A stretch of 64,000 nucleotides of DNA from Methanomassiliicoccus sp. (GTDB taxonomy: Archaea > Thermoplasmatota > Thermoplasmata > Methanomassiliicoccales > Methanomassiliicoccaceae): assembly GCA_016109435.1 (NCBI GenBank), contig JAEILR010000002.1:112966-176965 (forward strand), read 5' to 3'. Positions 18,509-26,862 of this stretch are shown piece after piece. The notes under the pieces were generated by a model. That model made no database searches. It had not been told where the DNA came from and saw only the letters and a list, made by a program, of their open reading frames with translations. The number at the start of each line of letters is the position of its first letter. Position 1 is the first letter of the stretch. The position numbers and the translations under genes were made by a program.

Positions 18509-19462
18509 CTACTCCCCGGCGTCCTCGGGCAGGCCCGCCGCCAGCAGTCCCATGTCAAAGCATCCGATGCCCGCCACCGCCCCGATGGTCCCCCGTTTTC
18601 CGGTGACCTCCACCAGGCGTACGCCGTTGCGCTCGGCCACTTTCCGGGCGTCCTCCACCTTGAAGATCTCCCGCTTGGCCCTCAGGCCGTACTCCCTCAC
18701 TTCCTCGGGGACCCGGAGGCCCTGGAATATGGCCAGGGTGGTGTTATCGCTTACGGTGTGCTCGCGGATGAAGCCCACCACGAAATCGGTGAGGGCCGGG
18801 ACGTCCTTCTCGGCCACGGCGAAGGACACACCCACCGCGACGCAGTTGGTGGTCTTCTCCGGCACGTTGGGGTTCAGCTGCACGATCTTGTGCTCGAGAT
18901 AATGTCCCACCGTCGCCGAACGGGCGAGGTTAAGCATCAAGACCCATGATGCCCCCTTCTCCTTGGTGTCGGTGTCGTCCACGGCGTAGATGACCCGGAC
19001 CAGCTTGGGGGTGACCACGCTGACCTCGACCCGGTGGGCGCCGCCGATCTTGACATCATCGGGATACACCGCCTCGATGGTCCCCGGGCCCTGAGGCATG
19101 CATGCCCCGATGCCCACGCTGGCCCCGGCCAGGCCGACCCAGGTGGTGATGACCTTGTCCCCCTCGACCCGGAGGGACCTGAGGCCCTGCCCGCCCACGT
19201 CCTTGGACGCCGGGCCGAACCGTACCTCCCGCTCGCCGATGATGGCGTCCATGATCAGGGTGGTGCCCTCGACCCTCACGTCGGTGAGCGCGCCACCCGC
19301 CCTCCGCCGGTTGACCGCGTCCCACTCCACCGGCCCCTTGGCGATGCACTCCTCGATGATGGTGGCCACGCCGTTGCTCTCGTCCACCAGGGTGTAGATT
19401 CCCTTGCAGAACATCTTACCATACTTCTTGGTGATCTCATCGGGGGCCATTACAATGGACAT
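18509..19462 (-). CDS. DDTD-motif protein, possibly methanogenesis marker protein 11-like
   Basis: A 317-residue protein with a central VDDTDTKEKGASWVLMLNLA segment that resembles the nucleotide-binding DDTD motif of TiaS-type proteins, followed by KTTNCVAVGVSFAV and a Gly-rich C-terminus. The overall plan recalls the family called methanogenesis marker protein 11, but I am working from memory. The C-terminal OB-fold and zinc ribbon of true TiaS are missing. The ATG at 19462 follows an AATATTAAA box about 30 bases upstream on this strand. ATG at 19450 is an alternative. It is probably co-transcribed with uppS. Confidence 0.55.
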   Translation of the reverse strand: MSIVMAPDEITKKYGKMFCKGIYTLVDESNGVATIIEECIAKGPVEWDAVNRRRAGGALTDVRVEGTTLIMDAIIGEREVRFGPASKDVGGQGLRSLRVEGDKVITTWVGLAGASVGIGACMPQGPGTIEAVYPDDVKIGGAHRVEVSVVTPKLVRVIYAVDDTDTKEKGASWVLMLNLARSATVGHYLEHKIVQLNPNVPEKTTNCVAVGVSFAVAEKDVPALTDFVVGFIREHTVSDNTTLAIFQGLRVPEEVREYGLRAKREIFKVEDARKVAERNGVRLVEVTGKRGTIGAVAGIGCFDMGLLAAGLPEDAGE

Positions 19463-19553
19463 TGAGGTATGCGCTCCAGGAAGATAACGGGCTTTAATAT
19501 TGATGTCCGTAAAAAGACTTTCTGTGCTTCTCTCCCTCGGAACGACAGGCCAG

Positions 19554-20399
19554 CTAAGGGTCCAGCAGGGCCACCGACCTGGAGGGGAGGTCGCCGAGGT
19601 CCAGTAGGAGAGGGTTTCCGGTCCTGGCGTCGCGGTACAGCAGGTACCGCCCCTTGATCCCCAGGACCTCCCCCCGGTGGAGGCCTTCGACCGCCGCCAC
19701 TCCCGGCGGGGACCTCGGGAGCCGATGCAGGGGATAGCCGTCCAGGAACTCCAGCTCCGCCTCCAGCGGCTCCCTCCACCGGGCGATGCGCTTGAGGTAG
19801 TGGGCCTGCACATTGGACATCTCTTCCCGGGAGGGCCGCCGATTCCATCCCCTGGCCGTCCTCGCGGACCTTATCTCCTGAGGTATCCTGAACCGAGCGG
19901 AGGTCTCCTTCTCCAGCGCCCTGGCCTCCCGGCGGTCGGAGCATTCGAACAGTGGCCGCACCGCGTCCGCACCCTGCTCGATGGCCCTCTCCCTGAGCCG
20001 GGCGGCGCTGGTCATTCCCACCTTGATGAGGTTCCCGAAGGAGGCGAGGTAGACGAGATGCTTGCGCATGCAGAACTCGGGGTGGTCGCAACGATCGCCG
20101 TTGCATTGGGGCTCGAAAACGCAGGCCTGCACCGGGATCCACGGTCCGGCGCACGGCTGGCATGTGGAGAAGCGCCCGACCCTGCGTTCGGAGGGGCAGG
20201 GGTGATAGCCGGCGTCATCGAACCTCCCGACACATCGCCTCTCCGCCCCTATGCGCATGGCCAGGCCGTCAAGCGGGATCTCGTCGACCTTGCGGGCGAT
20301 GCGGTCGAAGGCGATGAGGTGCGGCTCGAAGCCGTCCCAGTGGAACGACAGCACGTGATGGTGAAGCGCGCTCTCGGCGGGAGGGGCGGTACCGAGCAT
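19554..20399 (-). CDS. DUF2797 family protein (zinc-finger, GIY-YIG-like)
   Basis: A 281-residue protein with a Cys cluster in the first half (C56, C68, CQPC and CDHPEFC elements) and then VYLASFGNLIKVGMTSAARL, resembling the core of the DUF2797 family, which is distantly GIY-YIG-like. The function is not established, and nuclease activity cannot be claimed. The start is ATG at 20399. No TATA is obvious, and the gene may be read with kptA, which ends 45 bases upstream. The composition matches the host genes. Confidence 0.7.
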   Translation of the reverse strand: MLGTAPPAESALHHHVLSFHWDGFEPHLIAFDRIARKVDEIPLDGLAMRIGAERRCVGRFDDAGYHPCPSERRVGRFSTCQPCAGPWIPVQACVFEPQCNGDRCDHPEFCMRKHLVYLASFGNLIKVGMTSAARLRERAIEQGADAVRPLFECSDRREARALEKETSARFRIPQEIRSARTARGWNRRPSREEMSNVQAHYLKRIARWREPLEAELEFLDGYPLHRLPRSPPGVAAVEGLHRGEVLGIKGRYLLYRDARTGNPLLLDLGDLPSRSVALLDP

Positions 20400-20444
20400 G
20401 CTGATGAGTTGCCGCGGGCCGATATCAGCCTTGCGGTGGGAACC

Positions 20445-21110
20445 TCATTCTTCCGGTTCGTCCTCGACGACCTCTTCCTCCTCGGCCTGCCGGAGGAACT
20501 CCGCGGGAACCTCCCTCACCAGATAAACGGTGCGGGCGGCCCTCTGGACCTCGGTCCCCGAGGTGATCAGGCCGACGGTGTCGATCACCAGGATGATCGG
20601 CTCGTCGGTACGCACCCGGCCGGCCCTGAGGGCGTCGCCGTAGGTCTTGGAGAGGTGCACGAGCTTGCGGTCGGAGGGTTTCAACCCGGTCTCCAGGATG
20701 ATGTCCGCCTCCTCCGGGGTGGCAGGATAGAAGAGGGACTCGGGGATGTTGTCCGTCGGCAACCGAAGGTCCAGGTCCAGGGAGTGGCCGTAGGTCGCCC
20801 GGATCAGGTCGTTGCTGACCTGGTACCGGCCCTTGGGGTCGGTCTCGATGAGCGCGATGATGTGATGGGGCCTGAGCCAGTGATAGCGGGGGTTGTACCT
20901 CTTGACCGCGGATATAAAGTCCCGGAGCTGCACGAACCCCTGGTCGTCCATGGCCAGGTTGAACTTGTCAGGGAAGTGGCGGAGGGCGCCGGCCATGGTC
21001 CTCCCGATGCGCTCCAGCTCCTCGCCGCTCATCAGGAACCTGCCTTCCTCGCCGCATACCGGGCATCTCTCACCCCGAAAATAACCGTGTTCGGTGCACT
21101 CTCTCAGCAT
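20445..21110 (-). CDS. kptA: RNA 2'-phosphotransferase
   Basis: Tpt1/KptA family enzyme that removes an internal 2'-phosphate from RNA using NAD+. The 221-residue protein has an N-terminal zinc-knuckle-like cluster (C5, H8, C16, C19) typical of archaeal members. It also has the region RYQVSNDLIRATYGHS, in which the RAxxGHS signature holds catalytic Arg and His, and LYPATPEEADIILETGL-like and KLVHLSKTYGDA segments. The C-terminus is a Glu-rich tail. The ATG at 21110 lies about 25 bases after an AACTATTAAG box. The cellular role in archaea is uncertain. Confidence 0.85.
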   Translation of the reverse strand: MLRECTEHGYFRGERCPVCGEEGRFLMSGEELERIGRTMAGALRHFPDKFNLAMDDQGFVQLRDFISAVKRYNPRYHWLRPHHIIALIETDPKGRYQVSNDLIRATYGHSLDLDLRLPTDNIPESLFYPATPEEADIILETGLKPSDRKLVHLSKTYGDALRAGRVRTDEPIILVIDTVGLITSGTEVQRAARTVYLVREVPAEFLRQAEEEEVVEDEPEE

Positions 21111-21348
21111 CTGTATAGGGTATGGATGAGGCTTCTTAATAGTTTTCCATTTTAGGGGAGGAACGTCCCCATAATGAATATAGACGAAAATAATCTATTT
21201 ATATAATTATAAAATGACAGAAAACAAAATCGATAGGCTTAAGAACCCGAGGCTCCAAAAAGCTCCCCGATACCATGGACGGTTCGATCACTGAGGGGCG
21301 TGAGCACGACATTCCAAGGCATCCTGGCCAGAAGCCGGGGGTGGAAGC

Positions 21349-21954
21349 ATGAGCACCGGCACGATGCTGGGCTATCAGTCCGGGGATGGGGTGGAACGCC
21401 GCCGTCCAGTTCTCCCGGCCTCGCTTCTCGAGCGGCTGGTCTCCGGACGGGCGGCGATCTTCGGGGCCCTGAGGTCGTCCGCGCCGCGGGCTCCGGGGGC
21501 ATACCCTTCCCATCTGCCGGCGGTGGTGACCCGGGGCACCGTCAACACTTCCGTCGCGGGGATGGGACCATTGCCCCGGGGTGAGGAGATCACCGAGTAC
21601 ACCGACCTGTTCCGTGACGCCTGCAGGAGGGGGGACCCCGAGGTCAAGGGGGAGGCCGCGCTGTGGTTCTACTCCGATACGCGGCACTTCGATCCCGCGG
21701 TCCTCGGCGGTCTGATGCCCCTCGATGACGAGGAACGATCCGGCGTACCGTTCGGAGGGTCCATCGTCCTGATCGATGGACCGTCCGGGCACCGCGGGCG
21801 CCGTGTCTACGGACTGGTGGAGACAGTGGACGAGGGCGACCAGCGCTACGAGTTCCTGCTGAGCGCCTGGACCCTCCTGGCCAGCGGTCATGACGACATC
21901 ACCAGGGAACGGTTCCCCCGGGCCTGGCTGTTCCGGCCGGCCGGATATCCCTAG
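21349..21954 (+). CDS. Hypothetical protein
   Basis: A 201-residue protein with no domain I recognise. The C-terminal half alternates beta-like segments (GGSIVLIDGPSGHRGRRVYG, RYEFLLSAWTLLAS), while the N-terminal third is low-complexity, so the start may lie further in. A GGTGG element lies a few bases before the ATG at 21349. A very AT-rich stretch (21187-21215) about 140 bases upstream could hold the promoter. Its stop overlaps the convergent folD stop by four bases. Other frames across this region look like shadows. Confidence 0.5.
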   Translation: MSTGTMLGYQSGDGVERRRPVLPASLLERLVSGRAAIFGALRSSAPRAPGAYPSHLPAVVTRGTVNTSVAGMGPLPRGEEITEYTDLFRDACRRGDPEVKGEAALWFYSDTRHFDPAVLGGLMPLDDEERSGVPFGGSIVLIDGPSGHRGRRVYGLVETVDEGDQRYEFLLSAWTLLASGHDDITRERFPRAWLFRPAGYP

Positions 21955-22853
21955 GCCGGCGGGCAGTGATCGATGCCCGCGGCCCGGCAGGCCGCGATGA
22001 CGGTGTTCTTCATCAGCATGACGATGGTCATCGGACCCACGCCCCCGGGGACGGGGGTGATGGCCGAGGCCTTCTCCTTCACCGCCTCGAAGTCCACGTC
22101 CCCCACCCAACGGTAACCTCGCTTGGCGGTGGGGTCGTCCACCCGGTTGGTGCCGACGTCGACGACCACCGCTCCTGGCTTGATCATGTCCGCGGTGATG
22201 AACTGCGGGGAGCCGATGGCCGCCACCACGATGTCGCCCTGCCGTACGAGGGAGGCGAGGTCCCTGGTCCGGGAGTGGCACACCGTCACCGTGGCGTTGG
22301 CCCCTTTCTTCTTCTGCATGAGGATGGCCGCGACCGGCTTGCCCACGATGTTGCTGCGGCCGACCACCACCACGTGCTTGCCCTCCGGGTCGTTGCCCGA
22401 GCGCACCAGCATCTCCTGGATACCATGCGGCGTGGCCGGTAGGAAGAGGGGGTCGCCGATGAGCATCCTCCCGACGTTGATGGGATGGAACCCGTCGGCG
22501 TCCTTGGCCGGGTCGATGCGCATGATGACCTTGTTCTCGTCAATGTGGTTCGGCAGCGGCAGCTGCACCAGGAACCCGTGGATGGCCGGGTCGGCGTTGA
22601 GGGTGTCGACCGCCTTGAGGACCTCCTCCTCCGGGGCGTCCCAGGGCAGGAGGACGGTACGCGAGTACAGGCCGAGATCCTCACACGCCCTCTCCTTGTT
22701 GCGAACGTACTGCTTGGAAGCGGGGTCCTCCCCTACCAGCACTACGGCCAGACCGGGGGTCACCCCCCGCTCCTTCAGCTGGGCGATCTTGACCCTGAGC
22801 TCCTTCCTTATCTCCTCCGCGACCTCGGGACCGCTGATGACCTTGGCTACCAT
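21951..22853 (-). CDS. folD: Bifunctional methylene-THF dehydrogenase/methenyl-THF cyclohydrolase
   Basis: Interconverts formyl-, methenyl- and methylene-tetrahydrofolate, steps two and three of the bacterial-type Wood-Ljungdahl methyl branch. The 300-residue protein keeps the dehydrogenase/cyclohydrolase residues Ser, Tyr and Lys in ASKQYVRNK, Gln in GFLVQLPLP and Asp in AKDADGFHP. It also has the nucleotide-binding stretch VVVVGRSNIVGKPVA and the C-terminal PVPGGVGPMT. The start is ATG at 22853. Close linkage to fhs (730 bases away, opposite strand) and to metF supports a catabolic or autotrophic role beyond housekeeping. Confidence 0.94.
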   Translation of the reverse strand: MVAKVISGPEVAEEIRKELRVKIAQLKERGVTPGLAVVLVGEDPASKQYVRNKERACEDLGLYSRTVLLPWDAPEEEVLKAVDTLNADPAIHGFLVQLPLPNHIDENKVIMRIDPAKDADGFHPINVGRMLIGDPLFLPATPHGIQEMLVRSGNDPEGKHVVVVGRSNIVGKPVAAILMQKKKGANATVTVCHSRTRDLASLVRQGDIVVAAIGSPQFITADMIKPGAVVVDVGTNRVDDPTAKRGYRWVGDVDFEAVKEKASAITPVPGGVGPMTIVMLMKNTVIAACRAAGIDHCPPA

Positions 22854-22954
22854 GTTGCTAACCTTCTGGGAATAGCAGTGGGAATGGCTATAACCTTGGC
22901 GATGGTCCGGCAGCTTTATTCTTTGAAAAGCCCCTGTTCCGCCGGAGAGCGGAT

Positions 22955-23548
22955 ATGACCTACTGTCGCCGTTGCGGCAATTCCTTGGAGGAACATGCTC
23001 TTTACTGTCCACATTGTGGGACCGCTGTCCGGGACCCGCTTCCGCCGCCGCTGATGTATCCGCCTGTGGCTCGCAAGAGCGATGGGCCATGGAAGATCGT
23101 CGTCGCGGTCGTCGTGGTGATGATCGTAGTACCTGTATTGCTCTCCGGACTGCTGTACTTCATGGTGGTGGGGTTCGGGTCTTCAGGTCCGTCACCTTCC
23201 GCCGACCTGCTCGTTACCAAACCCAGCGCGGACCTCATCAACTTCGCTGTCAGGGGAACCACCACAGAGGTCGACCTATCCGAGGTGTGGATCGACGTGC
23301 GGTCCCCCGATGGGCAGTTCGGCATGAACGCGGGGCAGGGCCTCGAGGCGGAAAACAGGAGCTTGGGAGGGAACGGGAACATCCTGGCCATCTACTACGA
23401 CATGGACGCCGACCGCAAGCTCAGTGCCAACGACAAGGTGGTCATCAGTTCGACCCTCGGGCCGTTGGAGTACGGTAGGTACGAGGTCCGGCTGGAGCAC
23501 CGACCCACGGGAGCGGTGATCGCCAACGTCGCCGTGACCGTCCCCTAG
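22955..23548 (+). CDS. Zinc-ribbon membrane protein with extracytoplasmic domain
   Basis: A 197-residue protein. Residues 4-21 form a zinc ribbon (CRRCG, CPHCG), residues about 47-72 one hydrophobic transmembrane helix, and the rest an outside domain of beta strands with an EF-hand-like acidic loop (DMDADRKLSANDK). This topology is common in archaeal proteins of unknown function. The start is ATG at 22955. The element CTTTATTC, about 40 bases upstream, may be its promoter. It lies between folD and fhs but shows no link to C1 metabolism. Confidence 0.7.
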   Translation: MTYCRRCGNSLEEHALYCPHCGTAVRDPLPPPLMYPPVARKSDGPWKIVVAVVVVMIVVPVLLSGLLYFMVVGFGSSGPSPSADLLVTKPSADLINFAVRGTTTEVDLSEVWIDVRSPDGQFGMNAGQGLEAENRSLGGNGNILAIYYDMDADRKLSANDKVVISSTLGPLEYGRYEVRLEHRPTGAVIANVAVTVP

Positions 23549-23585
23549 TCCCGAACGGTTTTTAAGCATCTCTTGACTTTCCCCG

Positions 23586-25277
23586 GTGAGCAAGATGAAG
23601 GCGGACATCGACATCGCCCAGGAGGCCAGCATGGAACCCGTTGAGGCCATCGCCGCGAAGGTAGGACTGACCAGAGATGATCTGGAGCTCCACGGACGGT
23701 ACATGGCCAAGGTCCCCCTGGAGGTCCTGCGCCGCCTGGACGGCCGGCCGGACGGGAAGCTGGTACTGGTCACCGCCATCACCGCCACCAAGGCCGGGGA
23801 GGGCAAGACGGTCACCTCCATCGGGCTGATGGAAGCGCTCGGCCACATCGGCGTGAAGGTCATGGGAGCGCTGCGGGAGCCCTCGATGGGGCCGGTGTTC
23901 GGCATCAAGGGCGGCGCCACCGGGGGCGGGCGCGCTCAGGTGTATCCCATGTGGGACATCGACCTGCACTTCACCGGGGACATCCATGCCGTGACCTCAG
24001 CTCATAACCTTCTGTCGGCGATGGTGGAGAACCACATCGCCCACCGCAACGAGCTGGGCATCGACCCCACCAGGGTGGTGTGGAAGAAGGCCATGGACAT
24101 GAACTGCCGCGAGCTCCGGGAGATCGTGGTGGGGCTGGGCGGCCGCAAGGTCGGGGGCGTTCCGCACGAGAGCGGTTTCCTCATCACCGCGGCCTCGGAG
24201 ATCAGCGCCATCCTCGCGCTGGCAACGTCGATCGAGGACCTCCGGAAGCGGCTGGAGCGCATCGTGGTGGCGTATGACATGTCCGGGGAGCCGGTCCGGG
24301 CCGGGCAGTTGGACTGCGTCGGCTCCATGGTCATGCTGCTGAAGGACGCCATCAAGCCCAACCTGGTGCAGACCCTGGAAGGCCAGCCGGTGTTCGTGCA
24401 CGGCTTCCCGTTCGCCAACATCGCCCACGGCACCAACAGCCTGCTGGCCACGAAGTACGCGCTCAAGATGTCCGACGTGGTGGTCACCGAGGGAGGGTTC
24501 GCCACCGACCTGGGGGCGGAGAAGTTCTTCGACATCGTGTGCCGGCAGGCCGGCCTGACGCCGGGCTGCGCGGTCATCGTGGCATCGGTCCGCGCCCTGC
24601 AGATGCACGGCGGGGCCTGCCTCCAGGACGCCGTGGAGTGCGAAGGCCCGGACATCGCCTCGCTGCAGAAGGGGTTCGCCAACCTGGACAAGCACATCGA
24701 GAACGTGCGCAAGTACGGGGTGCCGGCAGTGGTGGCGCTGAACCGCTTCACCACCGACACCGAGGAGGAGATCGAGGCGGTTAGGCAGCATTGCGCCGGT
24801 CTGAACGTCCCCTGCGCCCTCTCCGACGTATATGCTCGGGGCGGGAAGGGGGGGCAGGAGCTGGCTGAGGCGGTCATGCGCGTTCTGAGGACGGAGAGAA
24901 GCGACTTCCGGCCGCTCTACGACATCGACCTTAGCATCCACGAGAAGATCCGCATCATCGCCACTGAGATATACGGGGCCGCCGGCGTGCGGTACGTGGG
25001 CACCGCCGAGCGGGACATCCGGGCCATCGAGCTGGCCGGGAACGATCGCCTGCCGGTGTGCATGGCCAAGACCCAGTTGTCGATCACCGACGATCCGCGG
25101 TTGAAGGGCGCGCCGACCGGATGGACGCTGACGGTCAAGGAGGTGCTGCTCTCGGCCGGCGCGGGGTTCATCATTCCCCTGTGCGGGGACATCATGCTCA
25201 TCCCCGGGCTTCCTTCGGAGCCGTCGGCCCAGCGCATCGACTACAGCGACGACGGGCGGTATATCGGCCTGAGCTGA
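23586..25277 (+). CDS. fhs: Formate-tetrahydrofolate ligase
   Basis: ATP-dependent activation of formate to 10-formyl-THF, the entry step of the bacterial-type methyl branch. The 563-residue protein is of normal family length. It shows the P-loop-like TAITATKAGEGKTVTSIG near 60-77, LREPSMGPVFGIKGGATGGG and the C-terminal ICGDIMLIPGLP-like end. The frame can start at GTG 23586 or ATG 23595. A TTTTTAAG element about 25 bases before the GTG favours that position. FTHFS is patchy in archaea, so acquisition from bacteria is likely somewhere in the lineage. The composition here is like its neighbours. Confidence 0.95.
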   Translation: MSKMKADIDIAQEASMEPVEAIAAKVGLTRDDLELHGRYMAKVPLEVLRRLDGRPDGKLVLVTAITATKAGEGKTVTSIGLMEALGHIGVKVMGALREPSMGPVFGIKGGATGGGRAQVYPMWDIDLHFTGDIHAVTSAHNLLSAMVENHIAHRNELGIDPTRVVWKKAMDMNCRELREIVVGLGGRKVGGVPHESGFLITAASEISAILALATSIEDLRKRLERIVVAYDMSGEPVRAGQLDCVGSMVMLLKDAIKPNLVQTLEGQPVFVHGFPFANIAHGTNSLLATKYALKMSDVVVTEGGFATDLGAEKFFDIVCRQAGLTPGCAVIVASVRALQMHGGACLQDAVECEGPDIASLQKGFANLDKHIENVRKYGVPAVVALNRFTTDTEEEIEAVRQHCAGLNVPCALSDVYARGGKGGQELAEAVMRVLRTERSDFRPLYDIDLSIHEKIRIIATEIYGAAGVRYVGTAERDIRAIELAGNDRLPVCMAKTQLSITDDPRLKGAPTGWTLTVKEVLLSAGAGFIIPLCGDIMLIPGLPSEPSAQRIDYSDDGRYIGLS

Positions 25278-25931
25278 TCACAGCGCGTTCATCCGCATCT
25301 CCATGGATGTCCTCCCGGCCTCCATCAGCCGGGTGACCAGCATGGTCCCCACCGCGGCCAGGTCCTCGGTGGGCAGGAAGCAGGAAGCGGACTCGTCGAA
25401 CAGCACGTTGGCCGAGCCAGGGATCTCGTCGTCTCCTCTCCACAGGATGATAGTGACCGGGAGCAGGGGAAAGATGGGGATGGTGATCGAAGCGCTACCG
25501 AACTCCCTGTTCTCGCCGCCTAGACACTGCCCGGCGCGGAGAAGCATGCCCGGATCGTTCCGGTCCATCTCCTCGATGACGCTGATGACCCTGGACCGGA
25601 AGGTTGGATAGTAGAGGCCTCCGCCTGGAAGCTGGCGGTATGAGATCAGGTGCCCGCGGGGACGGACATCGCCGGCACGGGCGAGGTAATGGAGAACGAC
25701 CACGGCCTCCAGCACCTCGATCTCCCGGTCATCGACGGTCACGCTCCTGGTCCAAGGGTCGATCGCGCATCGCCGACCGAGGGTGTCGAGAACGATCCTC
25801 CCATCCTCGATGACCGCCCCGGCCTTGCGGGCTTGGACCACCACGTCCATCGCCTCCAGGGCATCCCAGGCGTCGTTCAGCGTGGCTGCGTAGGCGCTAC
25901 TGTCGCTGCCTGGGCACCACGCTTCGCTCAA
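25278..25931 (-). CDS. DUF3786-like protein
   Basis: A 217-residue protein that resembles the DUF3786 family, often found next to corrinoid or CODH/ACS genes in anaerobes (from memory). Features are LVxHYLARA-type segments (VVVLHYLARAGDVRPRGHLI), a Tyr/Pro-rich YYPTFRSRVISV, and PIFPLLPVTIILWRGDDEIP near the C-terminus. I place the start at TTG 25931, which overlaps the stop of the upstream deacetylase gene (TTGA). There is no good ATG in the conserved part, so this start is tentative. It is convergent with fhs, with one base between them. Confidence 0.6.
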   Translation of the reverse strand: MSEAWCPGSDSSAYAATLNDAWDALEAMDVVVQARKAGAVIEDGRIVLDTLGRRCAIDPWTRSVTVDDREIEVLEAVVVLHYLARAGDVRPRGHLISYRQLPGGGLYYPTFRSRVISVIEEMDRNDPGMLLRAGQCLGGENREFGSASITIPIFPLLPVTIILWRGDDEIPGSANVLFDESASCFLPTEDLAAVGTMLVTRLMEAGRTSMEMRMNAL

Positions 25932-26746
25932 CCCTTCTCCTCCGCCCGGAAATGATCTTCTATGGTAATGAACTCGACCCCGGACGACATCGCCTTCTCC
26001 AATAGGGCCCTCACCTTGCCGATCTCCCTGCCCCCCCGGCCCTCCTCCGGCCCTCCTCCCAGCGATTCGGCGATGTGCCAGCTGTGGTCGGCCAGGACCA
26101 TCAACCCGTCGTGGTGCTGGCCGATCAGATGGAGGTAGTCCTCCGGACCCCGGCGCCCCTCGTGCATCGCCCAGAGGTAGGACTGGATCCGCCGGCCGGA
26201 GCGGTCGGTCCCCTGGGCCAGGGGGACCTCCAGGAGGCTTCCGGAAAGGGAGTAGGGACGGAGGCCGGACGCGACATCGGCGAACAGCGTCGAATCGTAG
26301 CGCAGCCCCCTCATCATCAGCACCCTGATCACATCCCCGTTGAGGTGCTGGTAGGGGGCCCGGAACCCCGAGGGGCGGACGCCGAAAACGCTCTCCACCG
26401 CGGCCAGGGAGCGGCCGATCATGGCGTCCAGCCACTCCTCGGAGGGAACGATCCCGGTGCTCTCCCCGGTGAGGTCCTCGTGCGCATATCCGTGGGCGGC
26501 GATCTCGTGCCCCCTCATCAGCTCCCTGAGGTCGAGGTCCTCCGACAGGCGCTCAGCGGCCTCCCCCTCGAAGAAGAAAGTGCCCCTGATGCCCAGGTCG
26601 CCAAGCATGTCCACCAGCAGTTCCAGCCCATCGCGGGTGGAGGTGTACCTCGGTCCCGAGGACCGCCGGCACACGCTCTCCACGGTCCCGGCCCTCGGCT
26701 CGTTGACGTCCCGGTCCACGTCCACGGTGAATGCGGCAAGACGCAT
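25928..26746 (-). CDS. Polysaccharide deacetylase (NodB-homology) family protein
   Basis: A 272-residue NodB-type carbohydrate esterase fold. Motif 1 is TVDVDRD with the catalytic and metal Asp residues, motif 2 is HGYAHED (HxxxH), and motif 3 is RAPYQ. DHSWHIAES near the end fits the late His motif. There is no signal peptide, so it may act in the cytoplasm. The substrate is unknown. I choose ATG at 26746, which begins right before the first strand. GTG at 26770 is possible. The stop overlaps the following DUF3786-like gene, so they are coupled. It diverges from the hdrA-like operon. Confidence 0.8.
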   Translation of the reverse strand: MRLAAFTVDVDRDVNEPRAGTVESVCRRSSGPRYTSTRDGLELLVDMLGDLGIRGTFFFEGEAAERLSEDLDLRELMRGHEIAAHGYAHEDLTGESTGIVPSEEWLDAMIGRSLAAVESVFGVRPSGFRAPYQHLNGDVIRVLMMRGLRYDSTLFADVASGLRPYSLSGSLLEVPLAQGTDRSGRRIQSYLWAMHEGRRGPEDYLHLIGQHHDGLMVLADHSWHIAESLGGGPEEGRGGREIGKVRALLEKAMSSGVEFITIEDHFRAEEKG

Positions 26747-26816
26747 GGCGGCGCATCGGTTCCCCTCCACTTAACCCTTTCAGATGACCGACCGTAGCGG
26801 TGGAAATAACCAATCC

Positions 26817-26824
26817 TTATATAT
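26817..26824 (+). promoter_or_regulatory. TATA box of the hdrA-like/mvhD/metV/metF operon
   Basis: TTATATAT preceded by an A-rich stretch (GGAAATAACC), 38 bases before the first ATG at 26863, which also has a strong AGGAGG at 26851-26856. This suggests a short leader with a ribosome binding site. It is the only clear promoter in the divergent region. Confidence 0.6.
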
Positions 26825-26862
26825 CTACAAACGATGAGAAAGGCCAGCCCAGGAGGCCTGTC

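Noticed and set aside
19463..19813. Upstream extension of the DDTD-motif protein
   Set aside because: It runs across a TATA-like box and the opposite frame of the DUF2797 gene; no family-like residues.
21199..22281. Large minus-strand frame opposite the 21349 gene and folD
   Set aside because: Arg/Gly/Pro-rich shadow of folD and of the plus-strand gene, no family resemblance.
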